Both the position numbers and the translations under genes were made by a program. The notes under the pieces are model-generated. The model was not told the origin of the DNA. It did no database searches and saw only the letters and a list, made by a program, of their open reading frames with translations. 64,000 nucleotides of DNA, taken from Diphasiastrum complanatum. Taxonomy: Eukaryota > Streptophyta > Lycopodiopsida > Lycopodiales > Lycopodiaceae. Shown piece after piece: positions 34,690-47,629 of the stretch. Positions within the stretch are counted from its first letter, which is position 1; every line of letters begins with the position of its first letter. Location of the stretch: NCBI GenBank assembly GCA_029204225.1, contig CM055094.1, forward strand, positions 4,580,063 through 4,644,062, given 5' to 3'.

Positions 34690-35840
34690 TATTAGTTACT
34701 TTTGGGTCACATCCAGTATTGTGTGGCATAACTAACAGCTTGTTTCACTGGAGTACCGTGTATCCAAGGCTAGGAGGATACACGCAACTTGATTAGAGTT
34801 GTCTCTTATGTAACAGATTTCATGACTGAATTTTTGTATTAATTCAGCCCATCAAGCTTTCCTCCCTCCAAGATCATGTTGATTGCAAAAATACTTAAGA
34901 GGCTGGTGATCTGTATACACTATAAACTTACTACCATACAAGTAGTGTCTCCATTGGGTTTTAAGTGCATGGATTACTGCAAACAATTCCTTTTCCTACG
35001 TAGTATAAAGCAATTGAGGACCAGTGAATTTTTTGCTTTCAAACATCAGTGGCCTACCCATTTGTAATAGAATCGCTCCAATTGCAATATCACTTGCATT
35101 AGTTCTCACGACGTAAGGTAAGTCTGGATTTGCAATTTGTAACACAAGAGCTGAAACAACCAATGTTTTAAGTTTCTCAAAACACTGATTCAATTCCTCG
35201 TTCCAAACAACAAGCGGAGTAGGTTGATTCCTCTTTTTCTTTTTATTAACAATCCCTTTTGTCAAATTATTAAGCGGAGCTGCTACCTTAGCATAATCCT
35301 CACTAAATCTTCTGAAAAAAAATGGTAAATATTAAAAATGATTTAACTTGCTTCTTAATTCCCGGAATTGGCCACTCAATCATAATCTTGATTATATCCT
35401 CGTTAATCTTGATCCCATTAACTGTGATCTTATGACCGAGATAAAGCAACTCTTGCTTAAAGAATTCACACTTGGACTCTTTAGCATAGAGTAACTCTTA
35501 TCGAAGTTTCATCAAGACGATTCTCAGGTGCTCTATATGTTCCTTAAAGGTTTCACCATAGGCGAGAACATTATCTAGGAATACTACCACAAACTTCCCC
35601 AAATATGGACAAAATAAATCATTCATCATTTTCTGGAACATTGCATTCGTTAACTTGAAAGGCAACACTAAGAACTCATAATGACCAAATCTAGAATGAA
35701 ATCCTGATTTTTGGACATCTTTCGATTTAATTCTTATTTGATGGTACCCTGTCCTGAGATCTATCTTAGTGAAATACTGAACTCCATCCAAGAGATCTAC
35801 AAGGTCATCCATCTTGGGTAACGGATATTATTCTTGACAA
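34690..35840 (-). pseudogene. Ty3/gypsy RT and RNase H
   Basis: Minus strand. RT opens near 35830: LLDGVQYFTKIDLRTGYHQI, FGHYEFLVLPFKLTNAMFQK and VVVFLDNVLAYGETFKEH, where the palm YxDD motif reads FLDN (second Asp to Asn). Then CEFFKQELLYLGHKITVNGI. RNase H runs 35265-34770: NPDLPYVVRTNASDIAIGA, ELFAVIHALKTQWRHYLYG, VYTDHQPLKYF and WAELIQKFSHEICYIRDNSN. Coding similarity stops near 34700, before any integrase. Stops and small frameshifts occur between blocks. Confidence 0.8.
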
Positions 35841-35931
35841 TCACCTTATTTAAGCCCTTGTAATCCACAAACATCCAGAAACCTCCATCTTTCTTCCCTT
35901 TTAGAAGAACAGGAATGCCCAATGGTGATTA

Positions 35932-36276
35932 CTAGGTTAGTTGAGAACCACTGTCCAATAGAATACTCACTTCTTGATTTTTAACTATGTCAATTAAACA
36001 AAAAAGTTCATTAGGCAAGAAAGAAGCAGTACTGAAAGAACATTTACACTCACAATCTGTCAGGTTAATTTCCAAAGTCTTACCATTGCCCCCTATAATC
36101 TCAATCATATGAGCCGAGATTTTCTTCCTTTCTGGACAAAACTTTATCATATGTCCAGGTTTTTTACAAACGAAACATAAGTTCTCTTTTTTAGCCTTTT
36201 CCCGGGGACATAGATTTCCTGAATCTCTTTCTCTTCGGTTTCCTGGGTTCCGATGCTGCTTGATCCAATTCATCAA
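35932..36276 (-). pseudogene. Ty3/gypsy zinc knuckle and protease start
   Basis: CFVCKKPGHMIKFC is an intact CX2CX4HX4C gag zinc knuckle. Thirty or so residues on, NQEVSILLDSGSQLT is the active-site loop of the aspartic protease, with the D-S-G triad. The C-terminal half of the protease is not evident. Same frame family and orientation as the RT downstream. Confidence 0.75.
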
Positions 36277-36511
36277 AATATTTTACTTGGTCTGGACTGC
36301 GCTTCTTCTCCTTATTGATTTTCAAAGCAGTTGAAATTTGTGCAAATTGCTTCCTGGATGCCACCATTGTGGAATCATATGCTTTCGAAATTCAAAACGC
36401 ATCCTCGAGGCTTTGAAGCACATTTTGCCTGCATTTGTTTTGATAGTCGGCTGGCAAACCTAGGACAAACTACCATAGAGCCAACTTTGCGTCGAATGAT
36501 GGAACCTTATT

Positions 36512-36919
36512 TCATAGGTCCATGAATTTTTTAAAGACTTCTGCAAAAGCATCCCAGGTAGTTGGCTTCACTTGTAAATCTCGCCACCAGGATGGCGCTT
36601 TTTCACGTAAGAACAACACGACATTTTCAATTTTCTTCTCATCTGGAACTCCATGCAAGATGAAGTAACTGCTCCACTTAACGAGCCAGTCTTCGACGAC
36701 TTCTGGTTTCTTCTCTTTCTTCTCTCTCGAATAAATCTCCATTTGAAAACCGAGATTGGGTGAAGATAACAATTTGACCTAGTTCAGAAGAACCCCCATT
36801 TGCTGATCTCTCATCTGATTTTGATTATTCATATCATTGAGCGTCGTATTCAACTACTGGCAAATCACCATATAGGAGGGTGCACCTAGATTTGCAGCTT
36901 GATTTGAAGTTTCTTCGGT
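36512..36919 (-). pseudogene. Ty3/gypsy gag N-terminus
   Basis: From ATG 36919 (MTEETSNQAANLGAPSY) with two stops, then a frame from 36772: EDWLVKWSSYFILHGVPDE, KIENVVLFLREKAPSWWRDL and TTWDAFAEVFKKF, a clear Retrotrans_gag match ('A..Ww..l......W..f...f...f'). Confidence 0.75.
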
Positions 36920-37239
36920 CATCTCAATTTATCTATTTCTGAAAATTACTAAAATTAGTTAATATTTGATTAATTATTTAGTGAAGTACAACAAAATTGA
37001 CTAAAATTGACTCTAGTATGGTCAATTCACTGATTTTAGTACATTTCATAGATAATTCAAGAAACTGGAAAAAACTAAAAATTTTGATTTTTCAGATATT
37101 AATTTTAATTTTTTTTTAATTTTAAGTAACTTAAGAGTCTCTATGCATGGATCCTCTATTCATAGAATTGCTATTGATAACTGAGATTGATTATGATAAG
37201 GTTTGTAAGGTACATGAACGATCATAGCCAAAAACAATT
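36920..37239. other. Leader and element junction
   Basis: AT-rich leader upstream of the minus-strand gag. At 37132-37182 lies a copy of a roughly 50-base sequence also found at 34566-34613 (core tgcatggatcctctattcat), so it flanks the minus-strand Ty3 block on both sides. It may be the remnant of an LTR or a duplicated target segment. Confidence 0.45.
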
Positions 37240-37784
37240 CGTGATGTGAAATTCTTTTTGGGCTTCATAGGATTCTTTCATAGGTTTATTATGGACTATG
37301 CCTTACCAACATTGCCCCTAATGAAAGTTCTTAAGGGAGTGAAGAAAAAATTTAGCTGCAAAAAATTCCATTGATAATATAGTTTGATGAAATGAATGAG
37401 AGTTTTCAAACTCTCAAGCATTGTGCCTATACGACTCCAATTTTACACATTATTAATCATAATCGACCCTTTGTAGTGAGTTCGGATACCAATGACTTTG
37501 TTGTAGGAGTAGCCCTTTACCAAGATGGTAGACCAATTGCATTTGAAAGCAAACAGCTTGATCCTACTTAGTCTAGATATTCTATAAATGAGAAGGAGCT
37601 TTTTGCAATCATTCATGCACCTTAAGTATACATGTGATGCTAAGGACCTTCCTAGCCGAAGGGCTAGATGGTCAGAACTCATTCAAGAGTTTGTGTTCGA
37701 CATTAATTATCGTAAAGGTATGTCGAAAAGTGTTGTCGCCTCAAGTCGGATTGGAAAAGTTAATCAGTAACGTTTTGTTGAAAT
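37240..37784 (+). pseudogene. Ty3/gypsy RT end and RNase H (plus strand)
   Basis: DVKFFLGFIGFFHRFIMDYA is the end of RT. RNase H follows in another frame: FQTLKHCAYTTPILHI, RPFVVSSDTNDFVVGVALYQ, GRPIAFESKQLDPT and NEKELFAIIHA. The tail ARWSELIQEFVFDINYRKGM ends it. Stops interrupt throughout. Orientation agrees with the gag relic at 33.8-34.3 kb, so the minus-strand Ty3 block between them may have inserted into this element. Confidence 0.7.
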
Positions 37785-40219
37785 TCAATCTGATTTGTAT
37801 CTTATCACTTCGAGATCTTTGTTGAAGCGATGATTTTGAGGATCAAAGCTCAACAGATCTCCATCATCCATTAATGGCTTCCAACTTATTGATCCACACC
37901 AAGATCAAGGTCACAAAAGTCCAATGGTAGAGAAGCCACCCAACTTCAAAGTTCTTCTATAATTAATATATATTTTTGCTTCATATGTAAGTTCATGGAT
38001 TATGGGAAAAAGCATAGTCTCCACCCAATTATATTTACTATATCAATTTCTTTTCAAATCTACTTAATGATAACTGAGAATTCGATTGTTTAGGTCAAAT
38101 GCTTTTCTTATCCACTCTCTTGATCCTTTTGTTGTAAAAATAAGATATCCCAATATACAAAAATTAGATATCTAAAATATAATACTATAGTCTTTTCAAA
38201 TAAAGAGGAGACTAAAAATTGGCAAAAGAGATCAATTCTTTGTAAAGCAAAATCCAATGTGAAGCGAAACATAGATGTGTTTGTCTATGTATGACATCCA
38301 AGTTGAAATGGCTATTCAAGGTGGATCCATCTTTTTTCTTGACACATAAAGAGAAACTTTTCCAAGGAGAGGATCTACTCAATGGTTAATAACAAAAAGA
38401 ACCACAATTGAAGCAATTGATTCAACTTTTGATTCATATCAATATAAGCTATATATGGAAGTGATCAGACGACTACAATTAAAAGATCTTGCTTTGACCA
38501 CTTAAAGTCTCTCAAGTCTTCCAAAGGGGGGAAAAAAAAGCCACTCTTGAACTTCCATTCTAAAAATACCTTAAACTCCACAAAAATAATATTCTCAAGC
38601 ATGCTGCAAATTGTACTCAACATAGACATTAGGAAAAAAATGTGATCTTTGAATGATACTAATAATAACTATCCCCAACAAATCTTTCTACTTTAATATT
38701 ACATGTGATATGTGTTATTCAATCTAAAATGCAATATGAAAGCTACAAAAATGCCATGCAAAAACTTGGAACCCGACAAAGAACCTTGAAAATTTTATAC
38801 AAATTAATAGTGACATCTCTATCACCAATGTGATGGAGTACATTGTAGGTTTGCCAACATAGGGGTCAAGCCTCAAACTAAAATTTTGCAAAAACTCATG
38901 TGGATGCCAATCGACAAGCTCACAAAGTAGAGTAGATACTTTAGAAATCCAAATGCTATGGATGAGACAAAGATGCATCTCACATACCTTATATTGCATT
39001 AATGCTAGCAACTAGTTATCATAGAGTTAAGGCCCACATGACATTCTAGGGTCATGTAGAAACCCTTCTAAAGTCGTTAAAGCTCACTTTGCCCATATAC
39101 ATTGAATATGGCAATAGATATGATTCTTTATCATTGTGCAAAAAAATAATGATGCATACAAAACAAGCTCACCTTTCACTAGGTCCTTACTCTTTTGGTT
39201 CAAATCATGCATGCATTTATTAAGTTTTTTGAACAATAAAGCTTGAAGGTCTAAGATGCAATTGCAACAAACTTTGTAGGTGCTACTTGATTGATACCTT
39301 CTCATTGAGACAATGCTCAATGACTAGAATGTGATTATGTAAATTCATGACTTAATGTGAAAAATTTTGATAAAAACTTTTCAATATAGGATGTAGGCCA
39401 AATCAATCATCATCTAGTCAATTTTGTACGACTTCCAATAAAATAGGCACACATTACAAAATGACAAAACGATGGCCATCTTTAGGGAAAGTCAACCACC
39501 CCATTTTCTTTTAGGGCTTGGTTCGCTAACTTGGCATCCAAAGTTTCTTTGGTCCCATGTTCAATCCCCACTTAGAAACCAAGATGCATTTTCTTCTGGA
39601 GCCCACATGGAGTACTTGTGATCTTTTCCATAAAAATGGCATCTATGCTTCTACTTCATGAGGCATGGCATACTTGTGTCAAATTTTGTCTATGTTAGCT
39701 AATGAAATTGATTGGTGACAAGTTAAGTGACTACCTTGATCATCAAATCGTTTTCTTCTAGATTATTCATACCTAGAGAAACTTTATCAATCCTAGAATA
39801 TTTCACAATATAGTGCACTTAGATACTAGGCCTCCCTTGAAAACCACTTATTTGTAGTTATGTTCCTCATTCTTGACAAATGATTTGCCAAACAATGATG
39901 CTTCTCCTTTCATGTCATGATGTTGAATTGGAATTATTGAAATAATCATGTGGTAAAATCATGTCAAAAGACTGATTGAACTTGATGGCTAATAACAAAT
40001 AAAAATTTCTTTGCAAGGAGGTAGTGTCGAAGTTTTTTTATGCTATCAACCTTTGTTGTTCTCTCTCTTGGTATTAGATAAATACCAAATATAAACTTCA
40101 TGTTGGTTGATAGCTCCTTTTTTCATCTGTAAGTGCAGAATTTTATTCCACTCAAGTACATGGACATACAAGACAAATTGTTAATGATATACTAGTCAAC
40201 CTCATGGTCTATGCAAGGC
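37785..40219. other. Unassigned region
   Basis: About 2.4 kb of AT-rich sequence without recognisable domain, LTR ends or RNA gene. Short frames on both strands carry no family signature. Confidence 0.3.
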
Positions 40220-40610
40220 ACGCAACGATGGAGAAGATGACAAAGCACTTTTCATTCATGAAAAGGACAGGGGCAAGGCAAAAGGAGCATTCAAGAAGAA
40301 GGCCGAGTAGCTCAAGGAGGAGGCCGGTGAATATCAACAATCATCTTCATTATCAACAAAAAAGAAGGATAAATCCAAGCTAAAGTGCTACTTTTGTGGC
40401 AAGAAATGACACTTTTATTCTGAGTGCTTCAAAAGGAAAAGAGCACAAGAAAATCAAGCCACATCACAAATGGAGAGTGTGATCAAGAAGAATCACTCAT
40501 CATTTCCATTTTTTATCCTCAAGCTTCAACGCAGAGAACCCATGGTGGATTGATAGTGGAGCTAGCTCCCACATGAGTCCTCATGCTACCTTCACAATAA
40601 AAGTACATCC
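40220..40610 (+). pseudogene. Copia zinc knuckle and protease scrap
   Basis: DDKALFIHEKDRGKAKGAF and KSKLKCYFCGKK.HFYSECFK (zinc knuckle with the Gly codon changed to a stop), followed across a frameshift by NPWWIDSGASSHMSP, the copia protease active site. It resembles the family at 18.2 and 29-31 kb. Nothing further of pol is seen. Confidence 0.65.
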
Positions 40611-41967
40611 TGGTCCCAAAATGGCATACTTCCAACACGCATGGAACTTCTTAGTCCAACTTCAAAAACGATGGATGGAAGCTGACGTGGAAGAATTAGA
40701 ACCAAATGGACTTTAGCATGGAAGAAAAGCCATGTTTGCCTACCTTATTTATTCACAAATAAGGGCATAATCCTTTCACGTGCTATTTTGGTAGGGATGG
40801 GAATCTAACTGGTGCATTGATAGTAGATGACTAATAAAAAAAGTGCTATAGAGCAACCCAAGCATTTTTCAATTAAACAATGTACTGGACTTTCATGTTC
40901 CTTCTGCTGCCTACTACTCATGATGCACTTATACTAACCCAAGTAGTTCCTACTAATTCAGATTAGGCAAACTCTTCAGTGAACTTCAGTTCACGTGCAT
41001 TTATGATGGCATTGAAGCTTCACTCTCATAGTGACACTTGTGTGTTTTTGTTTGCAAAAGCATAATTTTACCTCTCAAAGGGTTTCTTGAGACTTCACGT
41101 GGCATGCCTTCATGCTTATTTGAGTTGTTGTACAAATAGATCCACTTATCATATTATAGTAGGTATACATTGAATCGGTAATGCAGAGCAGCTAGGCAGA
41201 AAACTTCATTGTCAGATCTGCCCCAAAAATTCTTTTCTTGCCAGCAGAATTTCGACCTACCTGAAATATTTGAAGGCTTTTTCTTCAGCCTGCTTGTAAT
41301 CAGTGCAGGGGAAGCCTCCAATTTGAAGTCAAGTTTAAGTGGTGACGGCCTCCTGTACATTTACATATGAGCAAAATACAATTTGAGCTACTTATGAGTC
41401 ATGGAAATCTGCCATAGTTGGGTATGCATGCTGATCTGGAGACATACTTGAAAGCTACACAGCTCGCTAACACTCTAGAATTCAAAATTCTTTGCCTTTC
41501 AAGATTCAGGACCCCTGAGAAGACCAAAATCTGCACTCTACAGTTCCTGTGTTTAGAGTGGATTTTGTTACCATTCCAGTTAAAACTTGGGGTCTGACTT
41601 CAAATTGCCATTCCAGCGTGGCAGAAGCTATGAGAAGCAGTAGCAATGGTGAATTTTGCACTCAGCATATGCAGTTTGCAGAGATGAGTTGTCTTAAACC
41701 TTTGGGATCAGGATCTCGTCACATCATGCCTTCAAATACGAAATCCGTGATATTTTCTCAAGAATGCCTGCCTTCAATAAGGAACCTTATGTGAACATAC
41801 TCAGGCTGCATAATGATTACGAATACAGGTCTTTAAATATGAATCTTAATTTATTTGCAGAACAATCGGATGCTCTAAGAGAGGAGTTACAGATTTTCTG
41901 ATAATAAACCTGTGGTAGGAGTCCTTTGACTCGGACTGCCACCATAGCAAAAAGTGGTATAAATTAT
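40611..41967. other. Region downstream of the metallopeptidase-like gene
   Basis: No coding sequence recognised. The part adjoining 41967 would hold the 3' UTR and polyadenylation site of the minus-strand host gene. Frames at 41154-41360 and 41549-41794 have no family features. Confidence 0.3.
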
Positions 41968-42305
41968 CTAAAAAATAAGTGAATCAGAAGATTCAGCAAA
42001 CCAAACATTGGCAAGGTATGCTAAGGTATAGGGTGAGATAGATGATGCAAACAAGGTACACCAGTCTGGCAATTTTTGTAAAACTCTAGAGAGCTCAGCT
42101 GTTTCAACTGCCACATCTGTCCTCAGCTTCAACAATGAAGTTTCATGGTGTCCCTCTTTCTGTAAACCACCCGCAGTTAAATTCTTGTACCAAAACAAAT
42201 CAAGAATGAATTTCGCAGGGCCATCCTTGTCAGTTACAAACTGAATGATATGCCAGCCCTCATTCCCAACAATATCTTCTCGTGGAATTAAAGTTTGCCT
42301 TGAAC
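41968..42305 (-). CDS. ER metallopeptidase 1-like protein, last exon
   Basis: Exon begins after acceptor ttctccag and encodes SRQTLIPREDIVGNEGWHII, QFVTDKDGPAKFILDLFWYK, RVLQKLPDWCTLF and SPYTLAYLANVWF before the stop at 41968-41970. 'GWHIIQF', 'KLPDWC' and 'SP.TLA.L' match the C-terminal lumenal domain of plant endoplasmic reticulum metallopeptidase 1-like proteins (peptidase family M28), recognised from memory. It joins in phase (a GGT Gly codon split across the junction) to the exon at 48882-49260. The catalytic M28 domain would be far upstream and is not in the recognised exons. Confidence 0.75.
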
Positions 42306-42472
42306 CTGGAGAAGACATTGCAAAAAGATCACTTTAAGCAAAAACTTGGGGATGTCAAATTCTCAAAGATCATTTCATCCTTTCTGATTTCCTACCTATT
42401 GTAGTTACTGTCATAAAAAATTGAAGCTAATATTGAAAGAAAAGGCTGCAAAAGCACAGCATACAATCATTT

Positions 42473-42491
42473 TGTGTGTGTGTGTGTGTGT

Positions 42492-42553
<62 letters not shown>
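42473..42553. repeat. Compound microsatellite (TG)11(TC)29
   Basis: 22 bases of TG followed by 59 bases of TC, inside the metallopeptidase-like gene's last intron, about 170 bases from its acceptor site. Confidence 0.95.
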
Positions 42554-42556
<3 letters not shown>

Positions 42557-43299
42557 CCTTCGTGGGTATCTACAATAGTAGATAAGAAATGCCAAATGCA
42601 CTCCATGGGTATAATTAGACAACTTAGTGCCATTAGTTAGTAGATCAAATCTGAAGTGCGGTATATTCCAAATCATCTATTGATCATATGTTTAATGCAG
42701 AATTCAACACAGATGAGATTGAAAAAGCAGCCTGATTCAGATTTTGACTGGAATAAAAACACATACCCAAAAATACCAAGTCTGTAAGAAGTACTGAGAA
42801 AGACTCCTCTTCATTGACAAACCTTTGAATATTGTACAAAACAAAGGAAAGAAGTTATTCTTTAATATGCTGACAGAATAGCAAGCTCCGTGAAACTTGA
42901 TGTGTTTTTTCTCTTAGCGATACATAAATTGCAGGCCTTTCATTAATACCTCGAAAATGACATTATGCCTTCCTTAAGTTTCAGAGTATCAAGCTGAAAG
43001 CTTCGAACACATGTTATAGGCGATTTAAACACAAGCCCACTCACAAGTGCATTGAGATGGCGACTTTGTCACTGGACATTCTCACCTACATGACGTTTAC
43101 TAAACAGTTTCTATCTTTACTTTCAGTTCTATTATCTATAGGTTAAAAGAGGACTCGTTTTGTGCATCCCAGGGGCCAGCTTATGCCGAAAGCTGAGTGG
43201 AACATTCTAGCTATTGATACCTCAAGCCATTCTCCCACCCTCGTGAAACCTCAACATCGTTCCAGGTACCATATCCTTCAGCACTACACGCCTCTCATG

Positions 43300-44280
43300 A
43301 TCTGCGTCCATCTTCACAATATTTTCTATCATCCGATCGATCCCCTCATAGGTGTTCTAGCTTTCTCATAATCTTCTGGTTTTGATAGCTGAATAACCGC
43401 TGGGCGTGCTTCATTCTGTTTGCTCTTATCTGAATGTGTCTGTTTAAGCGATTTCTTTTTTAAAGAGAATCTTTTTGGAGAAGGCTGTTCAGAATTCCTC
43501 TGTTTGGCCTTTCGTCTGACCATTAAATCATAATAGATATAGGCAACCTTAACAGCTTGCTCAACAAAGTAGGGGAGTTTCTCTGAGCCTCCACCTTATG
43601 CTCTTCCTTAAGCCCAGAAACAAACTCTCATAATTTCTGATAATCATCTTCATTCTTCAGTTAATAGATTCTCTATGCTTATAAATATAAGGAATAATTG
43701 ACTTGTCCATACCAACTTTTCCCAAGAGTCGAAAGCCCTATCAAGCTTGTTATCCAGTAAAACACTCTGTGGAAAGCCTCCTCAAAAGCTTTCCATGACC
43801 AGGGTGTCTGCCCAGTCTCCTGGAGATTCAACAATGCATGGGAATAAACTGGCTTCTATGGCTTGCAAGTGGTCTGGGGTTTGTTTTAATGCATGTGTAA
43901 TTTTCAGCTTGCTTAAAAAGGTTTTGCAAAATATTTGATCTCCTATCCTTTTCTTCACCGTCAAATGTGGGCAGCGATTTAAGTCTTTAAAGAGACTAAG
44001 GTAAGACTTACTAACAAGTTTTCCAGAATCTAAAGGATTTTCAAAAGCAACTGGTAACTAAGAACTACTAGGTGTTGTGCTCTTAGCTAAATTAGAAATC
44101 AAACTTGTTAAATCAATGAAGGATTTATCTTGTTTAGAATACGAATTAGCTAGGGCTAATTTTGAATCTATTAACTCCGTTGCTATGTGAAGATACTGTT
44201 CCTTGGTAACAAATGTTTCCGTATCATATAAATAAACATATTCCTCATCTACCTCCATCTAGGATTTCCCATTTTCTAAC
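43300..44280 (-). pseudogene. Ty3/gypsy gag relic (minus strand, in intron)
   Basis: A frame starting MEVDEEYVYLYDTETFVTKE continues past a stop as SYLSLFKDLNRCPHL and ESFEEAFHRVF. Across shifts it reaches NEDDYQKL, then EFVSGLKEEHKVEAQRNSPT and KVAYIYYD with a Lys/Arg-rich tail (KRFSLKKKSLK). 'FVSGLKEE...TL..AVKVA' is a typical gag C-terminal helix. The block DDYQK..FV.G.KE..K recurs on the plus strand at 45.9 kb, so both pieces belong to one family. Confidence 0.5.
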
Positions 44281-45091
44281 CTTAATGCTTCCTCTTCTAG
44301 TTCGTCGATGCCTCTAATGGGGAAATTGGATTTTCCTCAGTAGACATGTCAGACCTTTGAATGGAATCACTGAAGAAATTTCAGATTCAAATAGAAATCT
44401 TGAATTGAAATCGACCTACAAAGCAAAGGAGTGAAAGTTTAGCTTTGACTTTGGATCACTGACAAAAAATTGTCCAACAAATCCCCTTAGTTTTTCGTTG
44501 AACTGGCACTCGTTGCAACTAACAGCTGCTTTGATTCCACAATTTGCTACTGGATGAATCTGGAAAAGTGTCTCCAAGCTTTGCTCCTCAGATCACCATG
44601 CACTTGATGTTACTTCGGAATCTGTATTCCACAAAGAGCCTTCAAATCAATTTTTTCCTCTACACTACAACTACTTCTAAAACTAGTGTAGGAACTACAG
44701 GGAATAGCATAACTTTTATTGAAAAAAATTGGCTGCAAAACTGGTGGAAGAAGTCAATGTTTTGTGAACCTTTTCAAAAAGCCTTTTCACTACGTGTTTG
44801 AAACACATTTGAAACGAGAAAGAATCGGCTATGTCAAAAAAAAGGCGAATCTTTTTTAGGTTTTGTTTTTTTTTGCTTGGTTTTATTCCTACCCTTTTGT
44901 TAAAGGAAAACCAGGTGTTGTTTAAGTGTCTAGACAATTATTTCAGCTCTATACACTTAAATGACCGAGGACTCAATGAGAATGCACAAGGTATTCATAA
45001 TTCTACTATTCCATACTGAGCTCTGATTAAAGTTTTATATGCCAAACTTTCACACACACACATTCGTTTTTCTTTTTTTTTGCTCTGATCT

Positions 45092-45130
45092 AAAAATCCG
45101 TTTCAAACAGCCCGTTTGAAATGGATTTTT
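45092..45130. repeat. Short hairpin-forming inverted repeat
   Basis: Arms aaaaatccgtttcaaac (45092-45108) and gtttgaaatggattttt (45114-45130), 17 bases with one mismatch around a 5-base loop. Intronic, no assigned role. Confidence 0.7.
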
Positions 45131-45849
45131 TGAAATGGAGTTTCATTGAATGAAGTGCATTTTAGTGAAACAAAGGAAGATGTGATTAGAACTAGTTTTG
45201 AAATCAACGTTGGATTACTGATAGGAATTGCACCAAAAATTCACCCCAAGAGCACACCAAGCTGCCCTAAAAAGGTGTGCTTCAAAAGCTAGAAAAGGGC
45301 ATGGAACTCTGTTGGAAATCTGCAGAAAAAGGGCATTGAGATTTTGATCCTTTGAGGGTGCCCAAAAAACACTGTCAAAGTGTACTGAGAATCAGAACTT
45401 CTGGCACGTTGGAAATTCAAAAATGTCACTAAGTCTAACCCTAGTCTCTTTAAAAGACTTAAAATTACCCACATTTAATGGGGAAGAAAAGAATAGGAAT
45501 GCAGATATTCTGCAAACCTTTTTAAGCAAGCAAAAATTATATATGCACTAAAACAAAAACCAGACCACTTGCAAGCCATAGGAACCAGTTTATCCCTAGG
45601 TCCCATGGCATACATACAAGTGGCAGTTGAACCTCTGTTATTTATAAACATAAAAAGAAAGGTCCATTAATGTTCATTTGGTGACGAAGTATTATCTTTT
45701 ACAAGAGCATGGAAAGGAATTAAGATAAATTCCATTATACTTTTCATTCATGAATAGTAAATAGGGTCAAGTAAAGTTCATTTATTCTGATAAAATATTA
45801 TACTATAATGAGCTTTAAAGGGTATAGGAGTCTTGGGCAAAATTGGTCA

Positions 45850-47629
45850 TGAACAAGTCCCTTACTATATTTCTCACTACAAAAAATTCTATTTTAGAAC
45901 TCAGGAATATAGATGATTATCAGAAAGTCAGAGGGTTTGTCTGTGGGTTTAAGGAGCAGTATAAGGTGGCCCCACGGTTTAGTATACATGCAAGGGAAAA
46001 TTGGTGATCAGGCAGTGAGAGTGATGATTGATGATAGGGCAACCAACAATTTCATCCGTTATAGCTTGGTCAAAAAACTGAATTTGCCACAAACACATAG
46101 TCAGCATAGGTATGTATGTAGTTTCCTTGGCCAAGGGTGCAGATAAGAAAATATGTGAAACTATGGTTTGCAGTTTAGATCTGAATATACAAGGTTATCG
46201 GGATAGTATTGATTTCAAGATTGTGCACTTAGGGCGTACCGGTCTGGTTTTAGGGAGAGATTGACTTTACAGCTTAGGACCCACTCTCTAGCCAAGAAAA
46301 CACCCCTAGCTTTCAAAAGAACAGTAGAGAAGTCCAGTTGCACGGGGAGTACAGTGTTCCTAACAACCCCACGGTATGCAACACCAAACTCCTTCAACTT
46401 ATGGGAAGCGACGAGCATCAGGTACTTACTTGTGACCCACAGTTTGTTTTAGATGATTATGTCTTAGTACTGCGCATCATAAAATCCAAGATTTAGATGC
46501 TTTATGATGATATTTTTCCTGAAGATGTATCCTATGGCTTACCACCTAGTAGAATTGTAGACCATTGCATTAATCTAGCACCTGGTACAACAACAATTTA
46601 TAAATCTCCATATTACATTAGCAGATCATAGGATGAAGAAATCATTGAACAATTGACTACATATTTTAGAAAGGTCAAATTCAACCTAGTAGTTCACTGT
46701 GGGTTAGCTCCAATATTGGTAACCATCATAGCTCCAGAATTAGCAAGGTTGTTTGTAGAAGAGCTATTTGAGCTTTATGGTCTCCTTTCCGGTACAGTTA
46801 GTGATTGGGATACTAAGATCAATGGGTGTTTAAAAGAGGCAGTATTCCATCGTCACAGTACCAAACTTAATATGAATGCAATTGATCATCATCAGATGGG
46901 GACATCAAATAGAAAGAGTAAACCAAGTGTTGGAGGATATGCTTAGGGCATACGTCAGCAAGAAGCAAACAAACTAGGAAGAGTATGTTCCTATATTGAA
47001 GTTTGTTTATAACAGTGCCAAACATTCACCTATGGGATAAAACAAATTATGCTAATGTATGATTTTCAGCCACGCTCACCCACAACTATAGGGTTTCAAC
47101 CTGAAAAAGTTGAAGCAGCCAAAAAAAATTTAGAAGACCTAAACCAGGTGGTACAACATGCCAAAAGTGATATTAGACAACCCCGGAATCGAAAATTATG
47201 CAAATCCTTGCAAGCGAAAGGTTCAATTCTCCCTCTCCCCATGGCGAAAAAGTCTTCCTTCTAGTTCCAATTCACTCTAGTAACCGTAAGGGCAGGAGTG
47301 TATGCTAAGTTATCTCCTAGGCATTGTGGTCCGTTTACCATTATTAGGGGATTAGGCAAAGTTACATTTTAAATATGAACTAGAACTCCCAATTATTAGT
47401 AAGGCCTTTTTAGCGTTCTATGTTAGTCAATTATGAAGGGTCTTAACCATATCAGAGAAGAATCTCAGCAACTTCCACATGAACTAGAAACATTTTTTAT
47501 TATAAAAAATATATAAAACATATATTTTATGTCAACAATATTCAGTTAAGTGGAAAAATCAACCTATCGAGAATGCCACTTGGGAAAAGGTTAGAGTTCT
47601 TTGCAAATTATCTTAGAGGACCAAGATGG
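45850..47629 (+). pseudogene. Ty3 chromovirus: gag tail, protease, RT start, integrase, chromodomain
   Basis: Plus strand, many stops. Gag tail NIDDYQKVRGFVCGFKEQ; protease GKIGDQAVRVMIDDRATNNF with DDRA in place of D-S-G-A; RT start VSYGLPPSRIVDHCINLAPG. A jump from RT (EEIIEQL) straight into integrase follows, removing the RT palm and RNase H. Integrase: PELARLFVEELFELYGL, SGTVSDWDTKI, LMYDFQPRSPTTIGFQPEKV. GPFTI and FYVSQL follow, and the C-terminal QYSVKWKNQPIENATWEKV is a chromodomain. This places the element in the chromoviruses, known to target heterochromatin. Confidence 0.8.

Noticed and set aside
34846-34875. Polypurine tract (minus strand, ggagggaggaaa) ending the Ty3 block at 34.85 kb
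   Set aside because: RNase H coding similarity (WAELIQKF..EICYIRDNSN) continues beyond it, so it is coding sequence.
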